From contig CAYWNA010000043.1 in NCBI GenBank assembly GCA_964459305.1, positions 1 to 64,000 on the forward strand: 64,000 bases of DNA. Direction: 5' to 3'. How positions within the stretch are numbered: position 1 is the stretch's first letter; each line of letters begins with the position of its first letter. Origin of the DNA: CAYWNA01 sp964459305. GTDB lineage: Bacteria > Planctomycetota > Planctomycetia > Pirellulales > Pirellulaceae. The notes beneath the pieces were generated by a model, which saw nothing but the letters and a program-made list of their open reading frames with translations, ran no database searches and was not told the origin of the DNA. Below are positions 53,376-62,228 of this stretch, one piece after another. Both the position numbers and the translations under genes were made by a program.

Positions 53376-54542
53376 TCACACCGCCTTTAACCCATCCACG
53401 ATGGGCATCCGTAACGCTCGCATCGCCGGGGGAATGGCCCCAAAGAACCCGAGCAACAAACCAACGCCGCAGCCGATCAGCAAGGCCATGTTGTCGATGC
53501 GAAGCGAAAACGCCCCCATCGTGAATCGCACTGCGGCCCCGTTAACAAAAACCAAGGCGAACACCGCCGCCAGCAGACTAGCCGCTGCGGCCAACAGAAC
53601 GCCTTCCTGAATCAAACTGACAACGATGGATCGTCGTACAAAGCCAATCGTCTGCAGCATCGAAAGCTCGGAGATACGACCGACCACCGAGCCGTACATC
53701 GTGTTCAGGCCGACGAATACACCCGCTCCCGAAACGAGCAACACCACAAGCCAAGCCAACATCCGAACTGGCCCGTAGTCCTTTTGGAGCGAGGCGTAGT
53801 AGTCGGTTTCCCGCATCGTCTGCAGTTCCAAATCCAGACGCATCTTGCAGAACAAATCCAGGTCCGCAAAGTCCGCGCCGGGCTCCAGCGTGACAGCCAC
53901 CAGGCTCAGATCCTGCCGCTTCATCGCCTGCTGCAGTTCATCCAGCCGGCACCAAACCTCCGACTCGAACGCCGATCCCGCGGCCGAGAACACGCCGCTG
54001 ATCCGCCACGTGCGGCCCTCGAATTCGAGCGTGGTACCGATAGCAAGCGCCGAGTCGGTCGCTCCCAGCTTGGGCGCGACCATCCGGCCCACCATCACTT
54101 CACCGCTCTGGGGCCAATTGCCTTCCTCGATTTCGATCTGCCGCCGAACCAGCAATGCCGGCCGGCTCACTCCACGAACCAGACCCATCGACGATTCGTC
54201 TGCGCCGCCAACGCCAATCTGTGTGCCCAGATACAACTCCGGCGACACGTACTTCGTTCCGTACCGCTCTTGAATCCCGCTGACACTGGCGGGAACCAAG
54301 TCGCTGGTCCGCATGGGGATCGACGAATACTCAAGGTTCCGGCCCATGCCCAGCGAGAAAATCACTGCCGTCTGGGGATCACCACTCACAGCCAGCGACC
54401 GTTCCAGACCACGGATGAATCCGACAACGACGAACACCATGACGATCACTGTCGTCAGGCCCGCAAAGGTCAACGACGTGCGCAACGGCCGACGGAATAG
54501 GTTTCGGATTGCATACTCCCAAGGGAGCAGACGGAACAGCAT
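53376..54542 (-). CDS. ABC transporter permease, FtsX/MacB type (second of two)
   Basis: About 388 residues starting MLFRLLPWEYAIRNLFRRP, the usual N-terminus of this family; an in-frame GTG/ATG 51 bases upstream is less likely. Membrane helix (LTTVIVMVFVVVGFIRG), periplasmic domain with ISGVFSAAGSAFESEVW, then three helices with LSMLQTIGFVRRSIVVSLIQEGVLL. The two permeases are about as different from each other as typical heterodimer partners, so the pump may use a 1:1 pair with the single ATPase. Confidence 0.88.
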   Translation of the reverse strand: MLFRLLPWEYAIRNLFRRPLRTSLTFAGLTTVIVMVFVVVGFIRGLERSLAVSGDPQTAVIFSLGMGRNLEYSSIPMRTSDLVPASVSGIQERYGTKYVSPELYLGTQIGVGGADESSMGLVRGVSRPALLVRRQIEIEEGNWPQSGEVMVGRMVAPKLGATDSALAIGTTLEFEGRTWRISGVFSAAGSAFESEVWCRLDELQQAMKRQDLSLVAVTLEPGADFADLDLFCKMRLDLELQTMRETDYYASLQKDYGPVRMLAWLVVLLVSGAGVFVGLNTMYGSVVGRISELSMLQTIGFVRRSIVVSLIQEGVLLAAAASLLAAVFALVFVNGAAVRFTMGAFSLRIDNMALLIGCGVGLLLGFFGAIPPAMRALRMPIVDGLKAV

Positions 54543-54686
54543 GGCAGCCCAGTCTCGATGTCGAAAGTCCAGAACCAGCGGGTCGCAGTGCAACAGATAC
54601 GGATGCGCAGCGAATTCCGCAAACGAATGAGGACACCTAGGAGCCCGTCGGCGCGAGCCGGGTCCGGGCTCGTTGCCCTGGGCGCA

Positions 54687-55115
54687 TTAGCACAGAAGAG
54701 AGCTGTGCAGACAGCGAATGGCGCGCCCTGACGGCGCACCGTCATCGTCGGGCGCAGTTTGATCGGGACGAGGCCGATGCGTGGTCAGTGAGTCGTGGAT
54801 TTCACCCACGTTCGCCATCGAATCGAATGCCGGAGCCAGCAATAACACGAAATCCAGTTCGGCGGAGTCAGAAAGAATTGCCCCGCCGCAAATGCACTGG
54901 CAACGCCCTTCGCAGGGATCATGATCGCTGGGCGGCAAAGGTTGGTGATCCGGGTGTTCGCGTGAATCCCCTTCATCACAGCGGTGCTCGCATTCGGCGA
55001 GACAGTCGCATGGGGCACTATATCCGCCGGCCAATGCACACAGCCCCGGCCTGCACAAATTCGGGCAGACGATAATCGCCGTGATGAGCAGCAGATGTAG
55101 TACCTTGCGAATCAT
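54687..55115 (-). CDS. Small exported Cys/His-rich protein
   Basis: About 142 residues, AGGA eight bases upstream. Signal peptide KVLHLLLITAIIVCPNLC. The mature protein has closely spaced Cys, His and Asp (CDCLAECEHRCDEGDSRE, HPDHQPLPPSDHDPC, CQCICGG), a pattern suited to metal binding. It sits between the TolC gene and the first permease of the efflux operon. No named family known to me; role as a periplasmic metal chaperone is inference from composition and place. Confidence 0.7.
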   Translation of the reverse strand: MIRKVLHLLLITAIIVCPNLCRPGLCALAGGYSAPCDCLAECEHRCDEGDSREHPDHQPLPPSDHDPCEGRCQCICGGAILSDSAELDFVLLLAPAFDSMANVGEIHDSLTTHRPRPDQTAPDDDGAPSGRAIRCLHSSLLC

Positions 55116-55206
55116 TGCCGGATTCCTATGGACTGTCTTGAATCTTACGTTTCTGCGGCCGAACCTGCAAGGCTGAGTTTGTGCCGCTCCCGGTTGAAAC
55201 GGTGAG

Positions 55207-55337
55207 GGCGCAGGAACGGGTTTGCGGGCGGCAAGGATTCGTTGACAAAACTCGTAGCTGGATTCGCAAGAATTCAGGCGGACTACGCCCTCACCGCCTG
55301 AATTCTTGCGAATCCAGCTACAAACCCCTTCCTGCGC
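55207..55337. repeat. Palindrome family B, copy 4 (most complete)
   Basis: Inner arms 55254-55281 and 55294-55321; outer arms GGCGCAGGAACGGGTTT at 55207 and the complement AAACCCCTTCCTGCGCC ending 55337 (16 of 17 match). This shows the full layout: outer arm, 30-base spacer on one side, inner hairpin, outer arm. It lies just downstream of the tolC stop. Confidence 0.92.
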
Positions 55338-55349
55338 CTGAACGGCGAT

Positions 55350-56768
55350 CTACTGACGACTCATCAGACTCCCGCTCAACATTTGCGCCTCGATGAGCGC
55401 CGAGGCCGTCCGAAGCTCCTGCAAGGATTCGAGATGCGACAAACTTACCCGAAGGTGCGTTTGTTGGGATGCAATCAACGTGAGGTACGGGACTTGGCCC
55501 TTTTCGTAGCCGTGCGTCACCAACTTCAGCGACCGTTCAGCTCGCGGCAGCATGCGCTCGTGGTAACGAACCACCTGCTGGCGGGCGTCGGCGTATCGCC
55601 GATAGGCAACCGCGAGACGATCCTGCAAGTCGAGTTCAATCCGTCTGACCTCATTCGAGGCCGCAATCCATTCGGATTCTGCACTGAGGATATTGCCTTG
55701 GTTCCGATCGAAGATCGGGATGGGAATTCCAACCTGCACGTTGGCCACATCGCTGCGAGAAACATTGTGGTGGCGCATGCTGACCGAGACGTCGACATTG
55801 GGAATCGGCTCCCTCCTCGCACGCTGAGTGGCCATGCCGGCCCGATCCAAACGAGCGTGGGCGGCACTCAGTTCGAGGTTTTCCCCCAGCACCATCGCAT
55901 AGCAATCCTCCCAATCGAGACTCGGCACGTCGGCATCAAGCTCACCAGCCAGTGACGCCATTGGCATCATCGGCACGCCAGCCACCGCCGTTAATCGTCG
56001 CCACGCTTCCGCGTTCTGATTGCGGGCGTTGTCGTACAGGATTTGAGCGTCATCCGCCCGGATCTCGGCCTGCAATAGATCGTTCTCCGTTCCTAACCGA
56101 GTTTTGATCAGCGTGTCGGTCGCCTTCACGAGATTGTCGCCGATTCGAGCCAGGTCTCCGGTCAGTTCAACGCGTTTCTGGGCCACAAGTGCGTCGTAGA
56201 ATCGGACCCGCAAATCACTCAGCACCCGCTGCTGCTGAGCGTGCCATTGATAGTGGGCTTCATCGGTCACTGTTCCGGCAATCGCCTGATCCAGACGCAA
56301 CTTGCCGGCCGTGATGAAGCGTTGACTGATGAACGCGCCCTGCTGCCCGGCAGTGCCGACGTTCCCGATTTCCGTGCCGTGATAGCCGATGACCGGATTC
56401 GGATACAGCCCCGCCTGTACCTCGCGCCCACGAGCCACTTCCATTCGAGCCGCCGCGGCCCTAAGTGTAGGATTGTTCTGAAAAGCGATTTGTTCGAGGT
56501 CGCCGAGCGTCAATGCTTCGTCGGAACACGCGAACGGTTCCGGCTCCCGGTCGTCGTGCTTGGCAGACGAGTGCAGCTCAGGCTTCGGAGCACCTTCGAC
56601 GTAAGCCACCGGCCGCAAATCTGACAGGAACGAGTTGCAGTCCGTTGAGGACTCGATGGCTGTTGTTCGATCTTGGCCGGGATCATCGCCGACGGGAACG
56701 GGCGGAACCGAACGACATCCCGCCGCCGTGCCGAGCAATATCGCGGCAGTAATCGAAACGGCCTTCAT
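55350..56768 (-). CDS. TolC-family outer membrane efflux lipoprotein
   Basis: About 472 residues, normal length for the family. AAGGACGTC precedes the ATG. Lipoprotein signal ILLGTAAGC. Two related halves: first LTLGDLEQIAFQNNPTLRAAAARMEVARG and VQAGLYPNPVIGYHG; second NLELSAAHARLDRAGMATQRARREPIPNVDVSV and IPIPIFDRNQGNI. This is typical of the CzcC/CusC-like outer membrane factors. First gene of the leftward efflux operon, although palindrome B4 lies between it and the next gene. Confidence 0.9.
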   Translation of the reverse strand: MKAVSITAAILLGTAAGCRSVPPVPVGDDPGQDRTTAIESSTDCNSFLSDLRPVAYVEGAPKPELHSSAKHDDREPEPFACSDEALTLGDLEQIAFQNNPTLRAAAARMEVARGREVQAGLYPNPVIGYHGTEIGNVGTAGQQGAFISQRFITAGKLRLDQAIAGTVTDEAHYQWHAQQQRVLSDLRVRFYDALVAQKRVELTGDLARIGDNLVKATDTLIKTRLGTENDLLQAEIRADDAQILYDNARNQNAEAWRRLTAVAGVPMMPMASLAGELDADVPSLDWEDCYAMVLGENLELSAAHARLDRAGMATQRARREPIPNVDVSVSMRHHNVSRSDVANVQVGIPIPIFDRNQGNILSAESEWIAASNEVRRIELDLQDRLAVAYRRYADARQQVVRYHERMLPRAERSLKLVTHGYEKGQVPYLTLIASQQTHLRVSLSHLESLQELRTASALIEAQMLSGSLMSRQ

Positions 56769-56985
56769 GACGTCCTTAGAAACGACACCCTCGGGGCGTG
56801 ATCAGAGACATGACGCGCGAGTCATTCGTTTATCCGCGGACCACCGGTGCGCGTCGAAACAGCCGCTATGGAACGACTGTCCGAAAAAAACGAGGCACCA
56901 CGTCATAATTGGTATCGACTTTGCCGGTTACAGCAGTTGAGTCGATTCCACCCTCCTATTTGACGGTCCTGACCGGGCGTCGAAT

Positions 56986-57060
56986 GTTCGTAGTACCGCC
57001 TTCAGGCGGAGAATCGCCGGGTTTTGCGGGGCCGAGCCGCGTAAATGCGGTACTACGAAC
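56986..57060. repeat. Palindrome family E
   Basis: Arms GTTCGTAGTACCGCC (56986-57000) and its complement GCGGTACTACGAAC (57047-57060), with a second small inverted repeat inside (GCCTTCAGGCGG). Single copy in this window. Confidence 0.85.
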
Positions 57061-57265
57061 TGAAGTCAGACAAGCCAAGCAACGGCGATGCAGGGCTGGG
57101 CGGCGATTGCAGATCGGACGAGTTTCCCGTTTTCGCTCATGCGCAGAGTGGTTTGAGCGGCAGTCAGTCCATCAGCGCAGGCGCCTTCGGCGTGCCGTTA
57201 AGCGAAGTACCGCATTGAAGATAACGGCGCGAGGGTCCTGGTGAAGCGGCGCCGTCCAACTGGGC

Positions 57266-57290
57266 GACGGCGCACTCGCGGTGCGCCGTC
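57266..57290. terminator. Possible terminator hairpin
   Basis: A perfect nine-base stem GACGGCGCA/TGCGCCGTC with a seven-base loop, followed on the plus strand by CTTTG. It is downstream of the leftward peroxidase gene but the T-rich side faces the other way, so a simple intrinsic terminator for that gene is not certain. Confidence 0.35.
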
Positions 57291-57318
57291 CTTTGTGATA
57301 TTCAACGCGGTAAGATCA

Positions 57319-58455
57319 TTACGGCATTTCAGGCGGTTCGATGATTGGGTACTCGCCGGAGAGGGCCTTGAGGAACTCGACTATGCTTGCCTGATCCTCC
57401 GCAGAAATCCCTTTGGCGCCGATCCCTTTCAGTAGCGTCGATAGGTTCGGGTTGTCCATTCCGCCGCCAGCCATCATCGCCACCGCTTTTCCCAGCGAGT
57501 CGCAACTGCCATCGTGGAAGTACGGTCCCGTGTTGGCCACCTCGCGCAACGAGGGTACGCGAAATTTTCCCAGGTCCTTGTCCTCGCCGGTCACGCCCTT
57601 TCGCCCCGCGTCGGGCGGCTCTTTGGCCATGCCCACACCGGCGTTGTAGTACTTGTAGTTGCTGAACATCGGCGGTGCATGGCATGAAGAACAGCCTGCA
57701 TCATCGAACAACTCCATCCCTTTCTTCTGAGCTTCGTTCAGCGCGTTTTCGTCTCCGGCCTCGGACTTGTCGTACGGCGAGTTGCCGCTCAACACGGTTC
57801 GTTCGAAGGTGGCAATGGCTTTGGCGATGCCATCGGCCGTCACGTCGGTTCCGAATACCTTCTGGAATCGTTCTTTGTAGCCCGCGATCTCGTTCAATTG
57901 CGGAACCAGATCGTCCAGCTTATGCCCCATCTCGATTGGGTTCTCGATCGGCCCCAGGGCTTGCTCCTCCAGCGTCGCCATGCGGCCGTCCCAGAACTGT
58001 GCCGTCGCATAGGCCGCGTTGATCACGGTCGGCGAATTGGCCCCGCCTACCTGGTCGCCGATACCCGTGCTCGTGGGCTCGTGCTCGGTCCAAGCCATCT
58101 TAGGATCGTGGCAGGTCGCGCAGGCAATTTTACCGTCCTTGCTCAAACGCTTGTCGAAATAAAGCAATTTGCCGAGTTCGATCTTTTCGTCCGTCATCGG
58201 GTTGTCTTCCGGCACCGGAACCGGCGGAAGGCCGAGCGACACCTTCGCTTCTACGGCAGCCTCTTCTGCTGCTGGTTCAGTCGTCGGTTCATCCGGCGAG
58301 TCGGCAGCCGGCTCAGCGGCGGGGTCTGCGTCAGGCCCAGCGCTCGGGCCTGGAGTCGTGGCGGGTGGCTCACTCTGACACCCCACAAGCATTACACTCA
58401 ATACAAGGACCGGAATACAGAAACCGGCCAACCAAACGATTCTGTTCGCACTCAT
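57319..58455 (-). CDS. Dihaem cytochrome c peroxidase (MauG/CcpA family) lipoprotein
   Basis: About 378 residues with an excellent ribosome site (AAGGAGG). Lipoprotein signal LVLSVMLVGC (Cys 26), then a 50-residue Pro/Ala/Glu linker, and two haem-c motifs CATCH (112-116) and CSSCH (255-259). Conserved surrounding motifs: LGKLLYFDKRLSKDGKIACATC, NSPTVINAAYATAQFWDGR, IATFERTVLSG and FRVPSLREVANTGPYFHDGS. Members reduce hydrogen peroxide or oxidise modified cofactors in the periplasm. It lies downstream of the redox operon, separated by a 156-base gap with palindrome F, and could be its last gene or an independent unit. Confidence 0.9.
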   Translation of the reverse strand: MSANRIVWLAGFCIPVLVLSVMLVGCQSEPPATTPGPSAGPDADPAAEPAADSPDEPTTEPAAEEAAVEAKVSLGLPPVPVPEDNPMTDEKIELGKLLYFDKRLSKDGKIACATCHDPKMAWTEHEPTSTGIGDQVGGANSPTVINAAYATAQFWDGRMATLEEQALGPIENPIEMGHKLDDLVPQLNEIAGYKERFQKVFGTDVTADGIAKAIATFERTVLSGNSPYDKSEAGDENALNEAQKKGMELFDDAGCSSCHAPPMFSNYKYYNAGVGMAKEPPDAGRKGVTGEDKDLGKFRVPSLREVANTGPYFHDGSCDSLGKAVAMMAGGGMDNPNLSTLLKGIGAKGISAEDQASIVEFLKALSGEYPIIEPPEMP

Positions 58456-58500
58456 CGCAATCCTCCTTTTCCCTGCTGGTGTTGTGCCCGGGCCGGTTTG

Positions 58501-58550
58501 TTGGAGTCCAGGCTTCAGCCTGTTTTCACAGCCGAAAGGCTGTACTCCAG
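58501..58550. repeat. Palindrome family F
   Basis: GGAGTCCAGGCTTCAGCCTG on the left and GGCTGTACTCC on the right form an imperfect hairpin with an inner stem CAGGCTT/AGCCTG. Lies between the peroxidase gene and the FMN-protein gene. Confidence 0.7.
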
Positions 58551-58611
58551 CGGAAAAATCAAACCGCCCGCGGCATAGCTACTGTAGCTCCTGGCACACA
58601 TTATACATGTT

Positions 58612-59993
58612 CTATACGTGTTCAATATCCGTGTGATTCGAAATCTCCGAATTTGTCGTGCAAATGTCGCCGATCGCCAGCTTGTGAATATCGTCGTTTC
58701 CCGTGAGTCTCGCAAATGCCTTGAGCTCCTCGTTGCAGACTCTCAAAAAGTTCTCCAGCCGCCTGGCCGACTCGTCAATCTGCAAACGCGCCCGCAACTC
58801 CGGGTCTTGAGACGTCACGCCCACCGGGCACCTTCCCGTGTTACAGATCCGATACTGCTGGCATCCGCAGGCCATCAGGGCAGCGCTGCCAATGGCGACG
58901 ACATCTGCACCAAGGGCCAGTGCTTTGGCAAAATCGGAGGATATTCGCAGGCCGCCGGTGATCACCAGCGAAACGTTTTCGGTTTGCTTTTCATCGAGCA
59001 GTTTTCGAGCACGACGGAGGGCGAATATGGATGGGATCGACGCAGAGTCCTTGACCACTTTCGGAGCGGCACCCGTCGCACCGGCCCGGCCGTCGATGGT
59101 GATAAAATCCGGCACGGCCGACAGCGCGAATTCCAGGTCGGCCTCCAGGTTCCCCGCTGCGATCTTGATCCCGATCGGCTTGCCTTCGGATCGCTCGCGC
59201 AACCAGTCGACCTTGCGTTTCAAGTCGTCCCTTGCTCGAATTTCGTCAAATCGGGCGGGGCTGATGATGTCGACTCCTTCCGGGCGCCCCCGCACAGCCG
59301 CGATCTCCGCCGTGACCTTATTCCCTGGAAGATGCCCCCCATGCCGGGTTTTGCGGACTGTCCGAACTTGATCTCGATCGCATCCACGCGCCGGAGGTTT
59401 TCGTCCGTGACGCTGTACCCGTTCGGTACGTACTCGAAAATGTACTTATGGGCCGCTTGCAGTTCGTCTTCCAGGATCCCACCTTCCCCGGAACACATGG
59501 CGGCGCCCACAGCAGCGGTCCCTCTGGCCAATGCAATTTTGACCTCCCGCGAAAGGGCCCCGAACGACATGTGCGTGACGTAGATGGGCGTGTCGACCAC
59601 GAGCGGTTGCTGCGCGGCCGATCCGATCACGGTTTCCGTACGGGCAGGTTCGTCGTCGTTCAAAGGAGACTTCGCGAGCTGAGCCCCCTTGACCAGCAGA
59701 TCGTCCCACGAGAAGGTCTTCTTCCGCGTGCGCATGGCCTCGATCCGTGACCGGCCCGTCTCCGCCATGGCATGGATATCCGCCATGTAGATTTCCAGGC
59801 CATCGGAGGGCCTGCTCCACGGCGCAAGGTATCGCTTCGCGTCCTTGGTCCCGCCCGCTTCGGTCTTCGTGGGTTCAGTCTTCGAAGTCTTGGGCCGAAC
59901 TACCGAACCTCGCAGGTGACACATCAACAGTGTGGCAGCCGCACCCACACCGATGAACAAAACGCCAAGCACTGCGTTGATCAGTGGGTCCAT
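58612..59993 (-). pseudogene. FMN glutamate-synthase-like protein, interrupted by a frameshift
   Basis: Two overlapping frames (59993 down to 59220, and 59295 down to 58612) together make one protein of about 460 residues. The first covers the anchor MDPLINAVLGVLFIGVG and the GltB-type opening (THMSFGALSREVKIAL, CSGEGG, IKFGQSAKPGMGG); the second continues GRPEGVDIISPARFDEI, FITIDGRAGATGAAP, GLRISSDFAKALALGADVV and the 3Fe-4S-type CGCQQYRICNTGRCPVG. The break is at a run of six G (59335-59340 on the plus strand as C); a seventh would restore the expected GGHLPGNKVTAEIAAVRG. It may be a true mutation, a programmed shift, or a sequencing error in a homopolymer. Cofactors expected: FMN and an iron-sulfur cluster. 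Part of the redox operon. Confidence 0.85.
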
Positions 59994-60025
59994 GGATAGC
60001 CCTCCCACGCCAGTTTCTCGATGAT

Positions 60026-62224
60026 CTACGTCAATTCCGCGTCCGACATGATCTCGACCAGAGCCGGTCCCTCATGCGCAATCGCGTCAGTGATGGCCTG
60101 ATCTAACTCCTTCGCTTGAATCACGCGTACGCCATGCCCGCCGCAAAGCCTGGCATACTCGGCAAAGTTCGGGTTGCGCAGCGACGTCTGCCACACAGGC
60201 CATTGACCTGCCCGCTGTTCCTTGGAGATCTTGCCCAACTCGTTGTTATTCAGCAAGATGTGAGTGATGTTCATGCCGTACTTCACGGCGGTGGTAAAGT
60301 CCTTCATGTATTGCCCAAACCCGCCGTCGCCGCTGACCGAAAGAATCGGACGGTCGGGGGCGGCAGCCCAGGCCCCGATCGCCGCCGGAAAACCGAAGCC
60401 GATCGAGCCGAGGTAACCCGACATGAGAATCGACTGGTTTCGGCACTCGAAGTAGCGACCGAAGGAATACGTGTTGTTCCCCACGTCCACGGCGATCACG
60501 GCATCGCGAGGAGCCTGGCGAGTCAGGGCCGCGAAGATCGCCGCCGAGTTCAAGCCTTGACCGCGGTCCTGGGCGGCACGCTTTTCTTTCTCTGCACGCC
60601 AGGCGGACCATCGCTCGGCCAACCCGTCACGGATGTCCACATGGTCTAGATCCGCCGACAACTGTTCCCGCAGGATATTCGCAGTGATTCCGATCTCACC
60701 CCAGACCGGCACGCTGACCGGGTGGAACTTTCCCAATGCCTGGCGGTCGAAATCGACTTGAATGATGGGCTTCGTGCGATCGATGCCCGTGTGAGCAGCG
60801 AACGACGCTCCGAACACGATCAGCAGGTCGGCCTGACTCATCAGCGAGCTGGCTATCGGAGTGCCGCTGCGACCGAGCACACCCGCTGCGAGAGGATGAT
60901 CGTCCGAGATCTGGCCCTTGGCCTTGAATGTGGTCAAAACCGAGGCGTTAAGCTGATTCGCCAATGCCACCACCTCGTCCATCGTTTCACGTGCACCGTA
61001 GCCCACGATGATCGCCGGACGTCTGGATTCGGCGATCAACTCGACGGCCTGGTCGATTGATTCCGTTGCGGGTGTGATGGCTACATCGGCCAATCGGCCC
61101 TCAGGCCCGGACGCTGCCGCATCCGGCGCTGGCAGGACCTGCACTTCGTCCGGAAAGATCAAGTGAGCAACCCCGCGATCGACGACGGCATGCTTCAAGG
61201 CCAATGTCATTAACTCGGCGTGGTTGCTCGTGGTAAGCACCGTCTGGCTCCAAGCGGCGACGGCCTGGAAAGCCGATGCCTGATCGATCTCCTGGAAAGC
61301 GCCGGGACCCAGCACTTGCGTGTTGACTTGACCGGTGAGAGCCAGCACCGGCGCCCGATCAACGTGAGCGTCCCAAAGACCGGTCAGCAAATTGGTGGCA
61401 CCGGGACCGGCGATGGTCAAGCACGCCGCCGGCTTGCCGCTCAACTTGGCATAAGCCGAGCAGGCAAACGATGCGGCCCCTTCGTGGCGTATCCCGATGA
61501 AAGTGAGGTTGCCGTCAACCTCCTGCTTGCGAACGGCATCCGACAGTCCGAGGTTCGAGTGGCCGACCATGCCGAAGACGTGCCGCACGCCCCAGTTGAC
61601 CATCGTCTGGACCATCACGTCGGAGACCGTCAGTGCTGCTTCAACGGCTTCCTCGACCGCCACATAGATTCCGTCATCCCGGACTTCGATTTCGTATGTC
61701 TCCGCCCCGTCGTGATGCGGATCCGCCGACTCGCCAGTCCGTGCATCGAAGCCCCAACCATGCCAAGGACAACGCAACACCCCATCCTCGAAAATACCCT
61801 CGGCCAAAGGGCCACCCTGGTGCGGGCAGCGGCCGTCGATCGCGCCATGTTCGCCGCCCTGGCAAGTCAACGCGATCGGGCGCGTCCCGGCTTCCACTGC
61901 TTTGACGCCGCCCTCGGCCAGCTCACCTTGTCCAGCCACCTTGTACCATCTGGTCTCGGTCTTCACCGCGGCCCCAGCCGACCGCTTACCCGCGCGCGTT
62001 TCGTGTCGCGGGACTGTCACCGCTGGCGCGGATGCGGATTTTGGCGGAGTTGTTTCTGGCTGCCCACCAACACCCTTACGGTCACGCGGCTTGACCTTTG
62101 TCCGGGTTGGCGACTTTCCGGCTGCGACTGGCGCGCGGCCTCGCAGGTGATACATCACGACGGTCGCAACCGCCCCGACACCAAGAAAGAGAACACCGAG
62201 CAACGCATTGACCAGAGGGTTCAT
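60026..62224 (-). CDS. Membrane-anchored Rieske-TPP-enzyme fusion (acetolactate synthase/pyruvate oxidase-like)
   Basis: About 732 residues. An N-terminal anchor (LVNALLGVLFLGVGAVATVVM) is followed by a 60-residue basic/Pro linker, then a Rieske domain with CPHQGGPL (133-140) and CPWHGWGF (152-159), which gives both Cys-His pairs. From residue 195 a complete TPP enzyme follows: VNWGVRHVFGMVGHSNLG and the catalytic Glu 248 in IRHEGAASFA (PYR domain), the central domain (VFGASFAAHTGIDRTKPI), and the PP domain with GDGGFGQYMKDFTTAV and LLNNNELGKI. The TPP part resembles PoxB and AHAS-like enzymes. Rieske plus TPP enzyme in one chain is unusual; it suggests electrons from 2-oxo-acid oxidation pass to the Rieske centre. 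Starts four bases after the rubredoxin gene ends, ribosome site GGAG. Confidence 0.88.
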   Translation of the reverse strand: MNPLVNALLGVLFLGVGAVATVVMYHLRGRAPVAAGKSPTRTKVKPRDRKGVGGQPETTPPKSASAPAVTVPRHETRAGKRSAGAAVKTETRWYKVAGQGELAEGGVKAVEAGTRPIALTCQGGEHGAIDGRCPHQGGPLAEGIFEDGVLRCPWHGWGFDARTGESADPHHDGAETYEIEVRDDGIYVAVEEAVEAALTVSDVMVQTMVNWGVRHVFGMVGHSNLGLSDAVRKQEVDGNLTFIGIRHEGAASFACSAYAKLSGKPAACLTIAGPGATNLLTGLWDAHVDRAPVLALTGQVNTQVLGPGAFQEIDQASAFQAVAAWSQTVLTTSNHAELMTLALKHAVVDRGVAHLIFPDEVQVLPAPDAAASGPEGRLADVAITPATESIDQAVELIAESRRPAIIVGYGARETMDEVVALANQLNASVLTTFKAKGQISDDHPLAAGVLGRSGTPIASSLMSQADLLIVFGASFAAHTGIDRTKPIIQVDFDRQALGKFHPVSVPVWGEIGITANILREQLSADLDHVDIRDGLAERWSAWRAEKEKRAAQDRGQGLNSAAIFAALTRQAPRDAVIAVDVGNNTYSFGRYFECRNQSILMSGYLGSIGFGFPAAIGAWAAAPDRPILSVSGDGGFGQYMKDFTTAVKYGMNITHILLNNNELGKISKEQRAGQWPVWQTSLRNPNFAEYARLCGGHGVRVIQAKELDQAITDAIAHEGPALVEIMSDAELT

Positions 62225-62228
62225 GGCA

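Larger units (their letters stand above)
56769..57318. other. Intergenic spacer with palindrome E and a hairpin
   Basis: About 550 bases between the tolC gene start and the dihaem peroxidase stop. Holds palindrome E (56986-57060) and a GC-rich hairpin at 57266-57290. The tolC promoter should lie near 56769-56950. No gene supported. Confidence 0.5.

Noticed and set aside
58618..59583. Plus-strand open frame of about 321 codons
   Set aside because: Antisense of the FMN glutamate-synthase-like gene, which has clear family motifs on the minus strand.
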